Origin: Iris pallida
Taxonomy: Eukaryota; Streptophyta; Magnoliopsida; Asparagales; Iridaceae
DNA: 64,000 bases
NCBI GenBank assembly: GCA_029216955.1
Contig: JANAVB010033216.1
Location: 5,327,460 to 5,391,459 of the forward strand
Reading direction: 5' to 3'
The notes below the pieces were generated by a model that did not search any database, was not told the origin of the DNA, and saw only the letters and a program-made list of their open reading frames with translations. This document shows positions 1 to 10,289 of the stretch, one piece after another; position 1 is the first letter of the stretch, and each line of letters starts with the position of its first letter. Position numbers and translations under genes: made by a program.

Positions 1-639
1 TGGTATGATTAAATCCTAGTTAATTGTTGCCATGTGGTTTTGGATAGCCTAACCTAGATTGGACCTAACCTAGATTAGTCATAACTAATTTTAGTTAGCC
101 ACTTTGAGAATTACATGGTTTGGTTAATGGTTTAAGTCAAGTTTAGTTAAGTTAAGTGAGTTTGCTTAAGACTAGGAAATAGCCCTTTGTTCTAGACCAC
201 ACAATACCCTTGATTCATTCCTAGCCCTAGGATGCAACCTAGAAACCCTAACCTAACCTAGTGGCCGGCCAAGGCTTGTCCCCCTTCCCTATATAATACC
301 ATTTTGGGGATTTGAGCCTCCTTCCAATAGTTTATCATTCTTTTCTCAAGACAAGGTGAGCCTACACTTCTTTTCTCCATAGATCATTCAATATAGGTCT
401 ATTTTATTGGGATTTCCTCCATAGCACTCTAAATACTGTTCCTCTACTATTTGTGGAGTCACATCACAGGTTTGGGACAATTTGAGGGAGTTTTGAAGCT
501 TGGAGAAATATTCTCTATTGGGGTTTTTTGAGGATTTTGCAACCATAGGTAACTTCCATAATACTCCATGAAATTCTATTTTTATTCCACATCTAGGAAG
601 CCCTAGGCCTAACCTAGCTGTAGGAATAGGTAACCCTAG

Positions 640-1312
640 GTTTTGAGCACTGTACGTGTCCGTATCGGACACGTATCAGTCACTGTTCATAAGTGTTTGT
701 CGAAATGCCTCAAAGGGCATTTCGATTCTTTTGTGCAAACTATTTGAATAGGATTTAGGGTTTTGATCTTGTTTATGGGTTTTCAGTGTCTGTGTGAGGT
801 TTTCGTGTCGTGTCGGGTCTTGAGGGACACGCGGATACGCGCTGCCCACACGCGCGCGCGCACAGGATTGATCCTCTGCTGTTCGGGGGCCACAACTCAC
901 AGGACACGTCATGTCAACATGCGACACTTGACACATAGTTCATAATCATGAGTGGCACAACATGTGTCGAGTCTCAGACCCTCACGTGTCGTGTTGGACA
1001 CGCACGAACGCGTGCATCGAATTTATACTGAACTGGGTTCAGTCGTTTTCGAGCACTGATACGCGTGTCGTATCGTACGCACGCGTATCGTAGACACATG
1101 TCAGGGTGTCCTAGCCCTAGACCTAGACCTAGTCGATACTGGGACACGACCACGAGGTCTGTGTCGTGTCATGTCGTGTGCACGAACCCTGTGAACACGT
1201 GCACGAGGAATTTTACAGCTTTTGCACTGTTTGTGTTTTAATTTATTTTGACACGTTTGTGTCCTCGTGCTTGGAAACAAACATATTGAGGGACACGTGC
1301 AGTATATATACT
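640..1312 (+). promoter_or_regulatory. Putative U3 promoter: ACACG/CGTGT array, two hairpins and TATA box
   Basis: More than a dozen ACACG/CGTGT units occur between about 655 and 1295, followed directly by a TATA box (TATATATA, 1303-1310). Two perfect inverted repeats are included: 10-bp arms at 653-675 with a 3-nt centre, and 10-bp arms at 700-725 with a 6-nt loop. Transcription would start about 30 bases after the TATA box. This arrangement is repeated in the 3' LTR. Promoter function is inferred from position and motif, not measured. Confidence 0.6.
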
Positions 1313-1884
1313 TGTATTACCAACCTCTGAATTTGTGTTTTAGTTTAAATTAAATGCTCAATTCTCGATTTACCCAAATTCCTGATATCCTATATAATTG
1401 TCCATTATTCTTCCCGTTTCCAGATTTCTGAAATGAAATTTAGCATCAATTTTTACCTATTATAAACTATTATTTGCATGATTTTAAACCTCTAATATGT
1501 ACACCTATGTGATTCCTAAATGTGTGTCGAAATTTGGGATTAATTGGATGTGTTTTGGCTCATGAAAACTGAGAATGAAGTCTAGGCTGTTAAACTGGAA
1601 TTGTTAACTGTTGTAAACTGATTTTTGGGTTTTATTGTGAACTATAGAATGATTCCAATGTTGTATAAACCTGGGTATGATTTGAAATGAAGACTGAAAA
1701 CTGGGTTTGAGTCTAGGTTGTTAACTGTTTAAAACAATTGTGAACTAAATTGTTGGTTCTTCAATGTTGTAAACCTGAGTTTGTAATCTCTAAACCTGAA
1801 CTGAGTTTATGCACACTGATTTCCTTCTTAAATGTCAACTGTTAAGTCCAGATTTCATGGTGGATTGCCACTGTTTTTCCCATT

Positions 1885-2160
1885 CATTGTTTCACTCTCT
1901 CACACACAAGTCACACACACGCATGCCTCACTTCACTCACTCACACACATTAGCATGCACACTTGACACCATGTTCACTCTCTCACACCCTCACTCTTTA
2001 ATACACACACACACTTTTACTCTCTCTTACACATACACTCTTGTACTGTCATACTGTTTTAGGATTGCACACACCCTCATGTATGTCTCATACACACACA
2101 CACACACACATTTGCATTCATGTGACACACACACACTTGAGTGTATGAGTGCCCCCTCTC
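1885..2160 (+). repeat. CA/CT-rich low-complexity tract in LTR A
   Basis: Interspersed CACACA and CACTCT runs with no fixed unit. The tract lies downstream of the TATA box, so it would be transcribed. It is repeated at about 10880-11150 in the 3' LTR with small length differences. The long open frame across it reflects its composition. Confidence 0.85.
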
Positions 2161-2413
2161 TTTATACATGTATATGTATATATGTATCCTATATGTATGT
2201 GAGATACCTCATAGATAGCCTATATGTATATTCCTATATTAGATTATATAGTTATATCTATGTGTGTATTAAATATAGGTATTTTGTTATGTGTGTAATG
2301 TTATGGTTTGGTTGTTAGGGCATGATATTGCCTAGTAAGCCTAGATTAGTCTTGTTAGAACCTAGAATGGTTTTTTAGACCTAGAATAGACTTGCTAGAC
2401 TAGTGTAGACTAG

Positions 2414-2499
2414 TTGACCTAGTTTAGACTTGTTAGACCTAGTTTGACTTCTAGGGTTGACCAGAGTTGACCAAGAGTTGACTTTGGCCTAGTTTGACC
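2414..2499 (+). promoter_or_regulatory. Cluster of six TTGAC[C/T] (W-box-like) sites
   Basis: TTGACC or TTGACT occurs at 2414, 2444, 2457, 2467, 2478 and 2494, six times in 86 bases, all in one orientation. TTGAC[C/T] is the known core of the WRKY factor binding site. The same cluster is present near 11403-11488 in the 3' LTR and, diverged, at 62211-62285 in element H. It lies downstream of the TATA box, so a role in transcription is inference. Confidence 0.45.
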
Positions 2500-3318
2500 T
2501 AGAATCATGTAGAATGCGTTGTAGTATTTCATTTTACCATTCTGGACTTGTTGTGACTTGTGCTGTTCTGATTAGGAGCCAGACACCACTCCTCGGACAG
2601 TACTTTCATATTGGACACTCATATACCAGGCGAGTACATTCTCTGATCATTTCATATCCTGCTTAGAATTATTTCCTGCATTAAATTACTTTACTTGTTA
2701 CTGTCACGTTGGTCACACGGATTGATACTATATGGATCCCTTCTTGAGATATTATCCTTAGGGAGCATCGGGTACTACATGTTCTGTGCATTTCACTTAC
2801 ATGGCGTATCACTATGCTTCATTGGTTCTTTGATCACTTGTGACATATACTCTTATGATCATAGAGTCTCCTAGATTCTCTTATTCCATTTACTGGGTAT
2901 CCTAGAATCTCCTAGAATCCCTATTTATGGGACATCCATGTATCACCCTTTGGGGGCCTTTGCATAGAATTATAACATAACCTGGTTGGATCCTTGTGTA
3001 TTGATTGGGGGTACGGGGGAGTAGAAATAGACATGTGAATAATATCCAAGTAGTGTAGCATCAGAATCTTTCCATAGTGTAGCATCAGAATCTCTTATGC
3101 CATTTACATGTCTATATTGTACTCTGACTCACTAGCCACTGTTAGTCTCTATTTATAGTAGATATTTCTATTACAGTTCTCTCTCTGTTTATATACTGCA
3201 CTTCTTTCAGTACTTGTATCTTACTTTACTGCATGATTATATTTTCTAACCTGCTATGAACTGTTGAGATGTACTGTACTCGCACCCGTGCTGACAGGAC
3301 CTGTTAAAAATATTACAG

Positions 3319-3436
3319 AGGATGAGGAGGAGGCCTGTGTGGATACCTTCTACGGGGCAGCCCTAGACGACACTTGCGAGCTGGACTCTCAGGAGGACCC
3401 AGCTCTAGCTGAGGACATCACCCCCATTGCCTAGAC
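3319..3436 (+). other. Conserved acidic mini-ORF in the LTR, exon-like
   Basis: An open frame of about 38 codons, rich in Asp and Glu, ends with TAG at 3434-3436 and is preceded by a splice-acceptor-like TATTACAG. Element H has the same frame, the same phase and the same stop position, with a block running DTCELDSQEDPALAEDIT identical in protein but changed at several third codon positions. It has no ATG of its own in A, so it would need an upstream exon. It is either a conserved LTR-encoded peptide or a conserved RNA segment. Confidence 0.4.
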
Positions 3437-3826
3437 TAGTTTAGTTAGGCTTATCTTACTTTATGTTATCTTGAGACTGTTTAGCTAGACTTTATTTCTG
3501 TTCAGAGATTCTGAGTTGTATATATTCTTTCATATCCTGTAGCTGGGATTTGTACTCTGGATATTTGCTGGGATATTATCTTAGACTACTTTATCATCTA
3601 TATTTCCTTGAGTTCTATATCATATCGTGCTATCTCTTCCTTAGTTGTGATTGAGTTCATTTACTGCTATGTCACCCCCATTCGAAAAGTATAAACTGTT
3701 TAAAGTTATATTGTTAGATGTATGTTGACCTAGGACAGCGTTCTACCGCCGACACAGGCGGCGTAGGCTGGACGTACCCATGTCTCGTGCCCTTACTCTA
3801 GTGTGCGGGTCGTGACACGTTTTTAG

Positions 3827-3844
3827 TGGTGGCCCATGCAGGTC
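3827..3844 (+). other. Primer binding site of A, complementary to tRNA-Ile 3' end
   Basis: TGGTGGCCCATGCAGGTC is the reverse complement of the 3' end, with CCA, of plant tRNA-Ile(AAU) as I recall it. It starts 9 nt after the LTR end. The same site with the same spacing follows the LTR of elements D and H, and it is present in inverted orientation in E. Most plant Ty3/gypsy chromoviruses use initiator tRNA-Met (TGGTATCAGAGC). Confidence 0.75.
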
Positions 3845-3921
3845 TAGACTAGAAGTGTAGTGGTATTCGAATTAGAGTACCACTACAGCCTGCAGTAGGA
3901 TATAGGACATTAATTTTTAAG

Positions 3922-4058
3922 GTACTCAATCACTTTAGGAAAAATTATTTTATTGTCATCTAAATCCTTATTGTCAGCTGATCCTTTGAATTTTATTGTC
4001 CGCCTTTGTTATTTCGCTTCTTTCTCAGAAATTGATACTCTTGTTTGTCTATCTTCAG
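3922..4058 (+). other. Possible leader intron between PBS and gag
   Basis: A donor AAG|GTACTC and an acceptor TATCTTCAG|G frame 137 bases, ending one base before the gag ATG. Element H has the same donor context and a pyrimidine-rich acceptor at the same place (145 bases), and D has a similar pair (145 bases). The conservation across three elements supports splicing, but no transcript is seen. Confidence 0.4.
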
Positions 4059-4059
4059 G

Positions 4060-5213
4060 ATGGTAGAGACTCAATCGCAGCTTACCATTCATGGGGATGC
4101 TATAGAGGGGACTGCTACCTCTCAGCCAGTACAGCAGGGCCAGGGGACTGCAGCTCCTGCCACCTCTGCTCATATTGAGACCTCGGCAGCAGCAGCAGGG
4201 GGTATGCTTCTACCGGCTCGGAGGCAGGACCCAGTCATCGCAGAGGAGCCCTTCCAGCCGCCGCCGCCTCAAGGATACGTGGATGCAGCACAGATGTTCG
4301 CATACTTCCAGCAGTTCATGGACCGACAGCAGGCTCGACAGGACAGGGGCATGGAGTTGGCCCTTACGACAGTTGCAGCTCGACCAGTGGTTCAGCAGCC
4401 GAGGACACTGGGGATAGAGCAGTTCCAGAAGATGAGCCCCAAAGACTTTCTGGGGACAGAGGGGATACTATATGCTGATAAGTGGATCGAGCATATAGAG
4501 GAGATCTTCCGCCTGGCCTGAATACCAGCAGATCTCCAGATTGAGGCCGCAGCTAGCCGGATGCGAGATCTTGCTCGCACATGGTATCAGTCAGACCCAG
4601 GGTGGGGGTAGCTGGGCAGACTTGGGAGGAGTTCAAGGGCTTCTTCAAGAAGAAGTTCTTCCCAGATTCAGCACTCAGAGCCTTAGAGTCGCAGTTCGAG
4701 AACCTAGTCCAGGGGAGCCTTTCAGTGGAGGAGTACGCAGGGGAGTTCGGTCGCCTCGGCATGTTCGTAGAGGGCTTGAGCGAGACGGTGAAGGCCCAGA
4801 AGTTCCGGAAGGGTCTAGTCAAGGAGGTTAAGTCCTTGACCAAGGGCAACAGGGATGCCACGTTCGAGGAGATCTTGACGGAAGCCTTGTTGGCAGAGGA
4901 TGATCTTGAGCTTAGGCTCAAGAGGGGGCGAGACCCAGTTGGAGGCAGTAGCAGCGGAGGCCAGGCCAAGAGGCCCCACTTTCAGCACCAGCAGCCGAGG
5001 CAGTTTCAGCCGCAGCCGATCCAGCAGAGGCCAGTTCACCAGCAGCAGCAGTCGAGACAGCACCAGCAGGGTCAGAGACAGGGTGTTACTTGTTCCTACT
5101 GCAAGAAGCCTGGGCATGTCTTCAATGAGTGCCGGAAGAGGCTGGGCCAGTGTCAGGTGTGTGGTTTAGCAGACCACCAGATGAGGGAGTGTCGCATGGG
5201 ACGAGCAGCTTAG
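4060..5213 (+). pseudogene. gag: Element A gag (capsid-nucleocapsid), broken
   Basis: Gag forms the virus-like particle that packages the element RNA. The ATG at 4060 directly follows the acceptor-like CAG. The N-terminal part is Gln/Pro/Ala-rich. The capsid-like part includes KMSPKDFLGTEG and, after the break, TWEEFKGFFKKKFFPDS. Two zinc knuckles of the CX2CX4HX4C type lie near 5092-5200 (CSYCKKPGHVFNEC and CQVCGLADHQMREC), after a Gln/Arg-rich stretch. The frame is interrupted by TGA at 4519-4521 and by a frameshift around 4598-4612, and it closes with TAG at 5211-5213, which was probably CAG in a fused gag-pol frame. Confidence 0.88.
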
Positions 5214-5744
5214 GAGACAGCAGTCAGAGATCCAGCAGGCCAGCAGAGGGGACCAGCCCTGCCGACACAGCAGTAGAGGTTCGTCCAGCACCAGCAATAG
5301 GCCAGGGGAGGCCAGAAGGGGCGAGCTTTCGCCATGGAAGCTGGAGATGCAGAGACGATGGGAGAGCTGATTACAGGTTCGATCCTTCTCGACTCAAGTC
5401 CAACTTTTGCATTATTCAATTCCGGTGCTTCGCATAGCTTCATATCAGTATCTTTTACGATTAGACACGGTATCATAGCTGAATCGTTGCCTAGGACTTA
5501 CATGATCACGACCGGGGGTGGCATTATCCTCGTGAGTGATATTTGTAAGGGTCGGAGTGTAGTTTTGGGAGGTCGTGAGTTGGAGGTGAGCCTGCTCGTA
5601 ATGCCATTGCCGAACTACGATATAGTACTAGGCATGGATTGGTTGAGTAGGCACCACGCCAGCATTGATTGCAGAGGGGGTAGAGTTCTCTTCAGAGCGT
5701 CGGGGGAGCCAGAGTTCGAGTACTCCAGACGTCAGGCAGAGTAG
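5214..5744 (+). pseudogene. pro: Element A aspartic protease, active-site Asp changed to Asn
   Basis: The protease would cut the Gag-Pol polyprotein. The retropepsin motif is FNSGASHSFIS instead of FDSGASHSF: codon AAT at 5418-5420 replaces the catalytic GAT. The flap and second half, including DYDIVLGMDWL-like NYDIVLGMDWL, are present. The segment is in the same frame as gag and RT. It is entered through in-frame TAG codons between 5214 and 5333 and ends with TAG at 5742-5744, so the copy would be inactive on two counts. Confidence 0.85.
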
Positions 5745-5798
5745 AGCAGCGGAGTCTTCTGTGGAGTCTCGGTCGAGGAGCAGGCGATTCCACACCCC

Positions 5799-7445
5799 TT
5801 GATAGCAGAGTATATGGATGTTTTTCTAGAGGAGTTGCCGGGATTGCCACCAAACAGAGATATTGAGTTCTCGATAGACTTGGTTCCAGGAGCGGAACCC
5901 ATCTCTCAGCATGTCTATCGGGTGAACAACACTGAGCTGGTGGAGCTGAAGAAGCAGGTGAATGAGCTACAGGACAAGGGCTTCATCCGCTCGAGTTCAT
6001 CGCCATGGGGTGCGCCATTGTTGTTCGTGCCGAAGAAGGATGGGTCAGTACGGATGTATATTGACTATAGGGCACTCAACAACCACACGATCAAGAACAA
6101 ATACCCACTGCTGCGGATCGACGATCTTTTTGACCAGTTGAGCGGAGCTCGGGTATTTTCCAAGATTGATCTGAGGTCGGGATATCACCAAGTAAAGGTG
6201 AAGAGGGAAGATATTCCCAAGACCGCTTTCAGGACGCGGTACGGGCAGTTTGAGTTTTTGGTTATGCCGTTTGGGCTAACCAATGCACCAACAGTATTTA
6301 TGAACCTTATGAACAAGGTGTTCTACCAGTACCTGGATCAGTTTGTGGTGGTGTTCATTGACGACATCTTGGTATATTCCAAGATCGAGGAGGAGCACGA
6401 TGAGCATTTGAGGATCGTGCTGGAGACTCTCAGGAAGGAGCAGCTTTATGGAAAGCTCTCCAAGTGTGAGTTCTTCTTGGACCGGATGGACTTCTTGGGG
6501 CATGTGGTGACTGGAGATGGTATCTCAGTTGAACCCAAGAAGATTATAGCAGTTGAGGCATGGGCAGCGCCGACTTCAGTTGCAGAGATCAGAAGTTTCC
6601 TGGGGCTGGCAGGATATTATCGGAGATTTGTGCAGGATTTTTCCCGGGTTGTAGAGCCGTTGACTCGGCTGACCCGGAAGGATGCTGAGTTCGTTTGGTC
6701 AGAGGAGTGTCAGGCAGCTTTTGATGAGTTCAAGAAGAGGCTTACGACAGCTCCGATTCTGACATTGCCTTCAGGATCAGGTGGATTCACTATTTATAGT
6801 GATGCTTCAGGGAAGGGGCTGGGTTGCATCTTGCAGCAGCATAGGAAGGTGATTGCCTATGCTTCCAGGCAGTTACGTCCCTATGAGAAGAACTACCCTA
6901 CCCACGACCTGGAGCTGGCAGCAGTAATATTTGCTCTGAAGTTGTGGAAGCATTATCTGTATGGTGAGAGGATGGAGATCTTCACAGATCACAAGTGTTT
7001 AAAGTATGTGTTCACTCAGAAGGAGTTGAACATGAGACAGCACAGATGGCTAGAGTTGATGAAGGACTTTGACATCCTACTTCAGTATCACCCAGGGAAT
7101 GCCAATGTGGTTGCCGATGCCTTGAGTAGGTATCCGACAGCCATGTGTTTGACCATGGATCGGCATTTGCTTACAGACTTAGAGAGCCTTAGGATTGAGG
7201 TGATCGTGCCCGGAGTTCAGATGCAGAAGTGGGGCATGCAAATTCAGTCAGACTTGATGGAGAGGATCAAGTCGGCACAGTTTGAGGACGTTGCTCTGCG
7301 GTGTCTCCGAGAGCAGGTTCGAGCAGGATTACTGGAGGGCGAGTTTTTTCTTGCAGAGGATGGTGCCTTGAGGCACGGTTCCAGATTATGTGTGCCCAGC
7401 GGAGATCTCAGGGAGCATGTTATGCAGGAGGCCCACAGATCTTAG
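5799..7445 (+). pseudogene. pol: Element A reverse transcriptase and RNase H
   Basis: This part copies element RNA into DNA and degrades the RNA strand. RT motifs run from [14 protein letters not shown] through [16 protein letters not shown] and MPFGLTNAP to the active site FIDDILVYS (Asp codons 6360-6365, intact). The connection segment [16 protein letters not shown] and an RNase H domain beginning [11 protein letters not shown], with [13 protein letters not shown] and FTDHKCLKY, follow. The frame continues into integrase and is stopped by TAG at 7443-7445, where element D has CAG at the same place. The 548-residue open stretch is otherwise undamaged. Confidence 0.93.
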
Positions 7446-8779
7446 TCCTCTATACACCCGGGTGCCAACAAGATGTACCGAGATCTGAGGGAGCATGTTT
7501 GGTGGTCAGGGATGAAGCGAGAGGTGGCTCGCTTCGTGGCTAGGTGCTTGGTCTGTCAGCGGGTCAAGGCAGAGAGGCAGAGGCCTGGTGGATTATTGCA
7601 GCCGCTGCCCATTCCCGAGTGGAAATGGGAGCATATCACTATGGACTTCGTATCAGGTTTGCCGCGCACACCAGGAGAAAAAGACGCGATTTGGGTCATC
7701 GTTGATAGGTTGACCAAATCGGCCCACTTCTTGCCATTCAAGGTGGGTACGTCTACAGAGAGGCTGGCAGAGATGTATATGCGGCAGATAGTCAGGATTC
7801 ACGGGGTTCCGGTCAGCATCATCTCAGATCGGGATAGTCGCTTTACTTCCTATTTCTGGAGGAGTCTGCAGATTAGCTTGGGCACTCAGCTCAAGTTTAG
7901 TACTGCATACCAACCCCAGACGGACGGACAGTCAGAGAGGACTATTCAGACACTTGAGGATATGTTGCGAACGTGCGTCCTGGACTTTGGAGGTTCCTGG
8001 GAGGATCATCTTCATTTGGTGGAGTTTGCTTACAACAATAGTTTCCAGGCCAGCATTGAGATGTCACCTTTCGAGGCTTGTACGGGCGTAGGTGTCGTAC
8101 ACCCTTATCTTGGGATGATGTTGGAGAGCGAGCTTTACTGGGGCCAGAGATGGTTGTTGACGCAGCCGAGAAGGTGAAGCTCATCAGGGACAGACTTCGC
8201 ATGGCGCAGGACAGACATCGGCACTGGGCTGATAGCCACTGGAGGCCGTTGGAGTTTGAGGTACAGATTAGAGTAGGATTAGATTTAGGTTTGTTTGTTT
8301 GTGATTTTTGACCATGTTTGTTTATTATAATTAATTGAGACCTTGTTTGTGATTAGGTCGGAGACCAAGTTTTCTTGAGGATATCTTCGACTTGTGGTAC
8401 GATACGTTTTGGTGGAGGCAAAAAGCTTAGCCCGCGCTTCATCGGCCCTTTCGTTATCAGCGGGAGAGTCGGTGACGTTGCATACAGGCTAGACTTGCCG
8501 CCTGTACTAGTGGGGGTCCACAATGTATTGCATGTATCACAGTTAAGACGGTACGTAGCTGACCCTAGCCATATGCTTGATCATTCAGAGATTGAGGTTG
8601 GTCCTTCTCTCAGCTATCCAGAGCAGCCAGTGGAGATTCTGGATCGACGGGAGAAGGTTCTGAGGAACCAGGTAATACCCTTGGTACGCGTCGCATGGAA
8701 GCATCATTCTCCAGGAGAGTCTACTTGGGAGCGGGAGGATGAGATGCGCGAGCGTTACCCTTATCTTTTTGGACCGTGA
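7446..8779 (+). pseudogene. pol: Element A integrase with chromodomain-like C-terminus, frameshifted
   Basis: Integrase inserts the DNA copy into the genome. The HHCC zinc part (SIHPGA to CLVCQRVK) is followed by the DDE core: Asp at 7644-7646 (TMDFVSG), Asp at 7827-7829 (SDRDSRF) and Glu at 7935-7937 (GQSERTIQTLE), all intact. A one-base deletion near 8077-8079 moves the reading frame, which resumes with YGRRCRTPLSWDD. The frame then meets a 96-nt GT-AG insertion (8261-8356) and continues as GDQVFLRIS to the chromodomain-like tail ending at 8779. Such tails are known in chromoviruses to guide insertion into heterochromatin. Confidence 0.9.
8261..8356 (+). other. In-frame GT-AG intron-like insertion in integrase
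   Basis: The 96 bases begin GTACAG, end GATTAG, and are rich in T. They interrupt the conserved integrase C-terminal stretch exactly between codons: LEFE precedes and VGDQVFLRIS follows. Element D has the uninterrupted version (LEFAIGDHIFLRIS) at 54304-54345. Removing the 96 bases restores the family's normal spacing. An intron in a retroelement pol gene is unusual because passage through spliced RNA would remove it. Confidence 0.6.
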
Positions 8780-8844
8780 GGTATACTTTCTATCCTTCTC
8801 ATCAGTTGTATTTCGTCTTTCAATTTCGAGGAAAAAATTCTTTT

Positions 8845-8856
8845 AAGGAGGGTAGA
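8845..8856 (+). other. Polypurine tract of A
   Basis: AAGGAGGGTAGA lies directly before the 3' LTR. It is the primer for plus-strand DNA synthesis. Element D has AAGGTGGGTAGAGT at the same position. Confidence 0.8.
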
Positions 8857-9631
8857 TTTCTCACTACTACATTTCTAGTTTGAGGGTATTATTGTCATTT
8901 TTGGGGTTATTTAAATTTATTAGAATTTATTTAAATTTTATATATTTTATTTAGGAATTTTTAATGATTAATTAAATGGTGTGATTAAATCCTAGTTAAT
9001 TGTTGCCATGTGGTTTTGGATAGCCTAGCCTAGATTGGACCTAACCTAGACTAGTCATAACTAATTTTAGTTAGCCACTTTGAGAATTAGATGGTTTGGT
9101 CAATGGTTTAAGTCAAGTTTAGTTAAGTTAAGTGAGTTTGCTTAAGACTAGGAAATAGCCCTTTGTTCTAGACCACACAATACCCTTGATTTATTCCTAG
9201 CCCTAGGATGCAACCTAGAAATCCTGACCTAACCTAGTGGCCGGCCAAGGCTTGTCCTCCTTCCCTATATAATATCATTTTGGGGATTTGAGCCTCCTTC
9301 CAATAGTTTATCAATCTTTTCTCAAGACAAGGTGAGCCTACACTTCTTTTCTCCATAGATCATTCAATATAGGTCTATTTTCATTGGGATTTCCTCCATA
9401 GCACTCTAAATACTGTTCCTCTACTGTTTGTGGAGTCACATCATAGGTTTGGGACAATTTGAGGGAGTTTTGAAGCTTGGAGAACCATTCTCTATTGGGT
9501 TTTTTTTTGAGGATTTTGCAACCATAGGTAACTTCCATAATACTCCATGAAATTCTGTTTTTATTCCACATCTAGGGAGCCCTAGGCCTAACCTAGCTGT
9601 AGAAATAGGTAACCCTAGGTTTTGAGCACTG

Positions 9632-10289
9632 TACGTGTCCGTATCGGACACGTATCAGTCACTATTCATAAGTATTTGTCGAAATGCCTCAAAGGGCATT
9701 TCGATTCTTTTGTGCAAACTATTTTAATAAGATTTAGGGTTTTGATCTTGTTTATGGGTTTTCAGTGTCTGTGTGAGGTTTTTGTGTCGTGTCGGGTCTC
9801 GGGGGACACGCGGACACGCGGTGCCCACACACACATGCGCACAGGATTGATCCCCTGTTGTTCGGGGGCCACAACTCACATGACTCGTCACGTCAACACA
9901 CGACACTTGACACATAGGTCGTACTCATGACTGACACAACATATGTCGAGTCTCAGACCCTTACGTGTCGTGTCGGACACGCACAAACGCGTGCATCGAA
10001 TTTATACTGAACTGGGTTCAGTCGTTTTCGAGCACTGATACGCGTGTCGTATCGCACGCACACGTATCGTGGACACATGTCAGGATGTCCTAGCCCTAGA
10101 CCAAGACCTAGTCGACACTGGGACACGACCACGAGGTCTGTGTCGTGTCGTGTCGTGTGCACGAACCCTGTGAACACGTGCACGAGGAATTTTACAACTT
10201 TTGTACTGTTTGTGTTTTAATTTGTTTTGACACGTTTGTGTCCTCGTGCTTGGACACAAACATATTAAGGGACACGTGCAGTATATATA
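9632..10289 (+). promoter_or_regulatory. Promoter region in the 3' LTR of A (ACACG array and TATA box)
   Basis: Second copy of the array at 640-1312. Both inverted repeats are preserved. If active, this copy would drive transcription outward into the copia remnant at 12830. Confidence 0.5.

Larger units (their letters stand above)
1..3817 (+). repeat. 5' LTR of element A (partial)
   Basis: The sequence is repeated at 8977-12805. It ends in CGTGACA at 3811-3817, which is where the 3' LTR copy also stops matching. It holds, in order, a CCTAG-rich region, an ACACG-rich array with two hairpins, a TATA box, a CA/CT-rich tract, a TTGAC cluster and an acidic mini-ORF. No full gene is present; open frames in the CA-rich tract are low-complexity artefacts. 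Confidence 0.93.

Noticed and set aside
240..270. Telomere-like AACCCTAACCTAACCTAG
   Set aside because: Irregular and part of a CCTAG-rich LTR; no run of exact telomere units.
1809..2318. 169-codon open frame in LTR A
   Set aside because: It runs through the CA/CT-rich tract and is His/Thr/Ser-rich from composition; the 3' LTR copy does not keep the same frame.
3827..3844. tRNA-Ile gene fragment
   Set aside because: Only 18 bases match and they sit at a fixed distance after an LTR, as a primer binding site does; no tRNA body follows.
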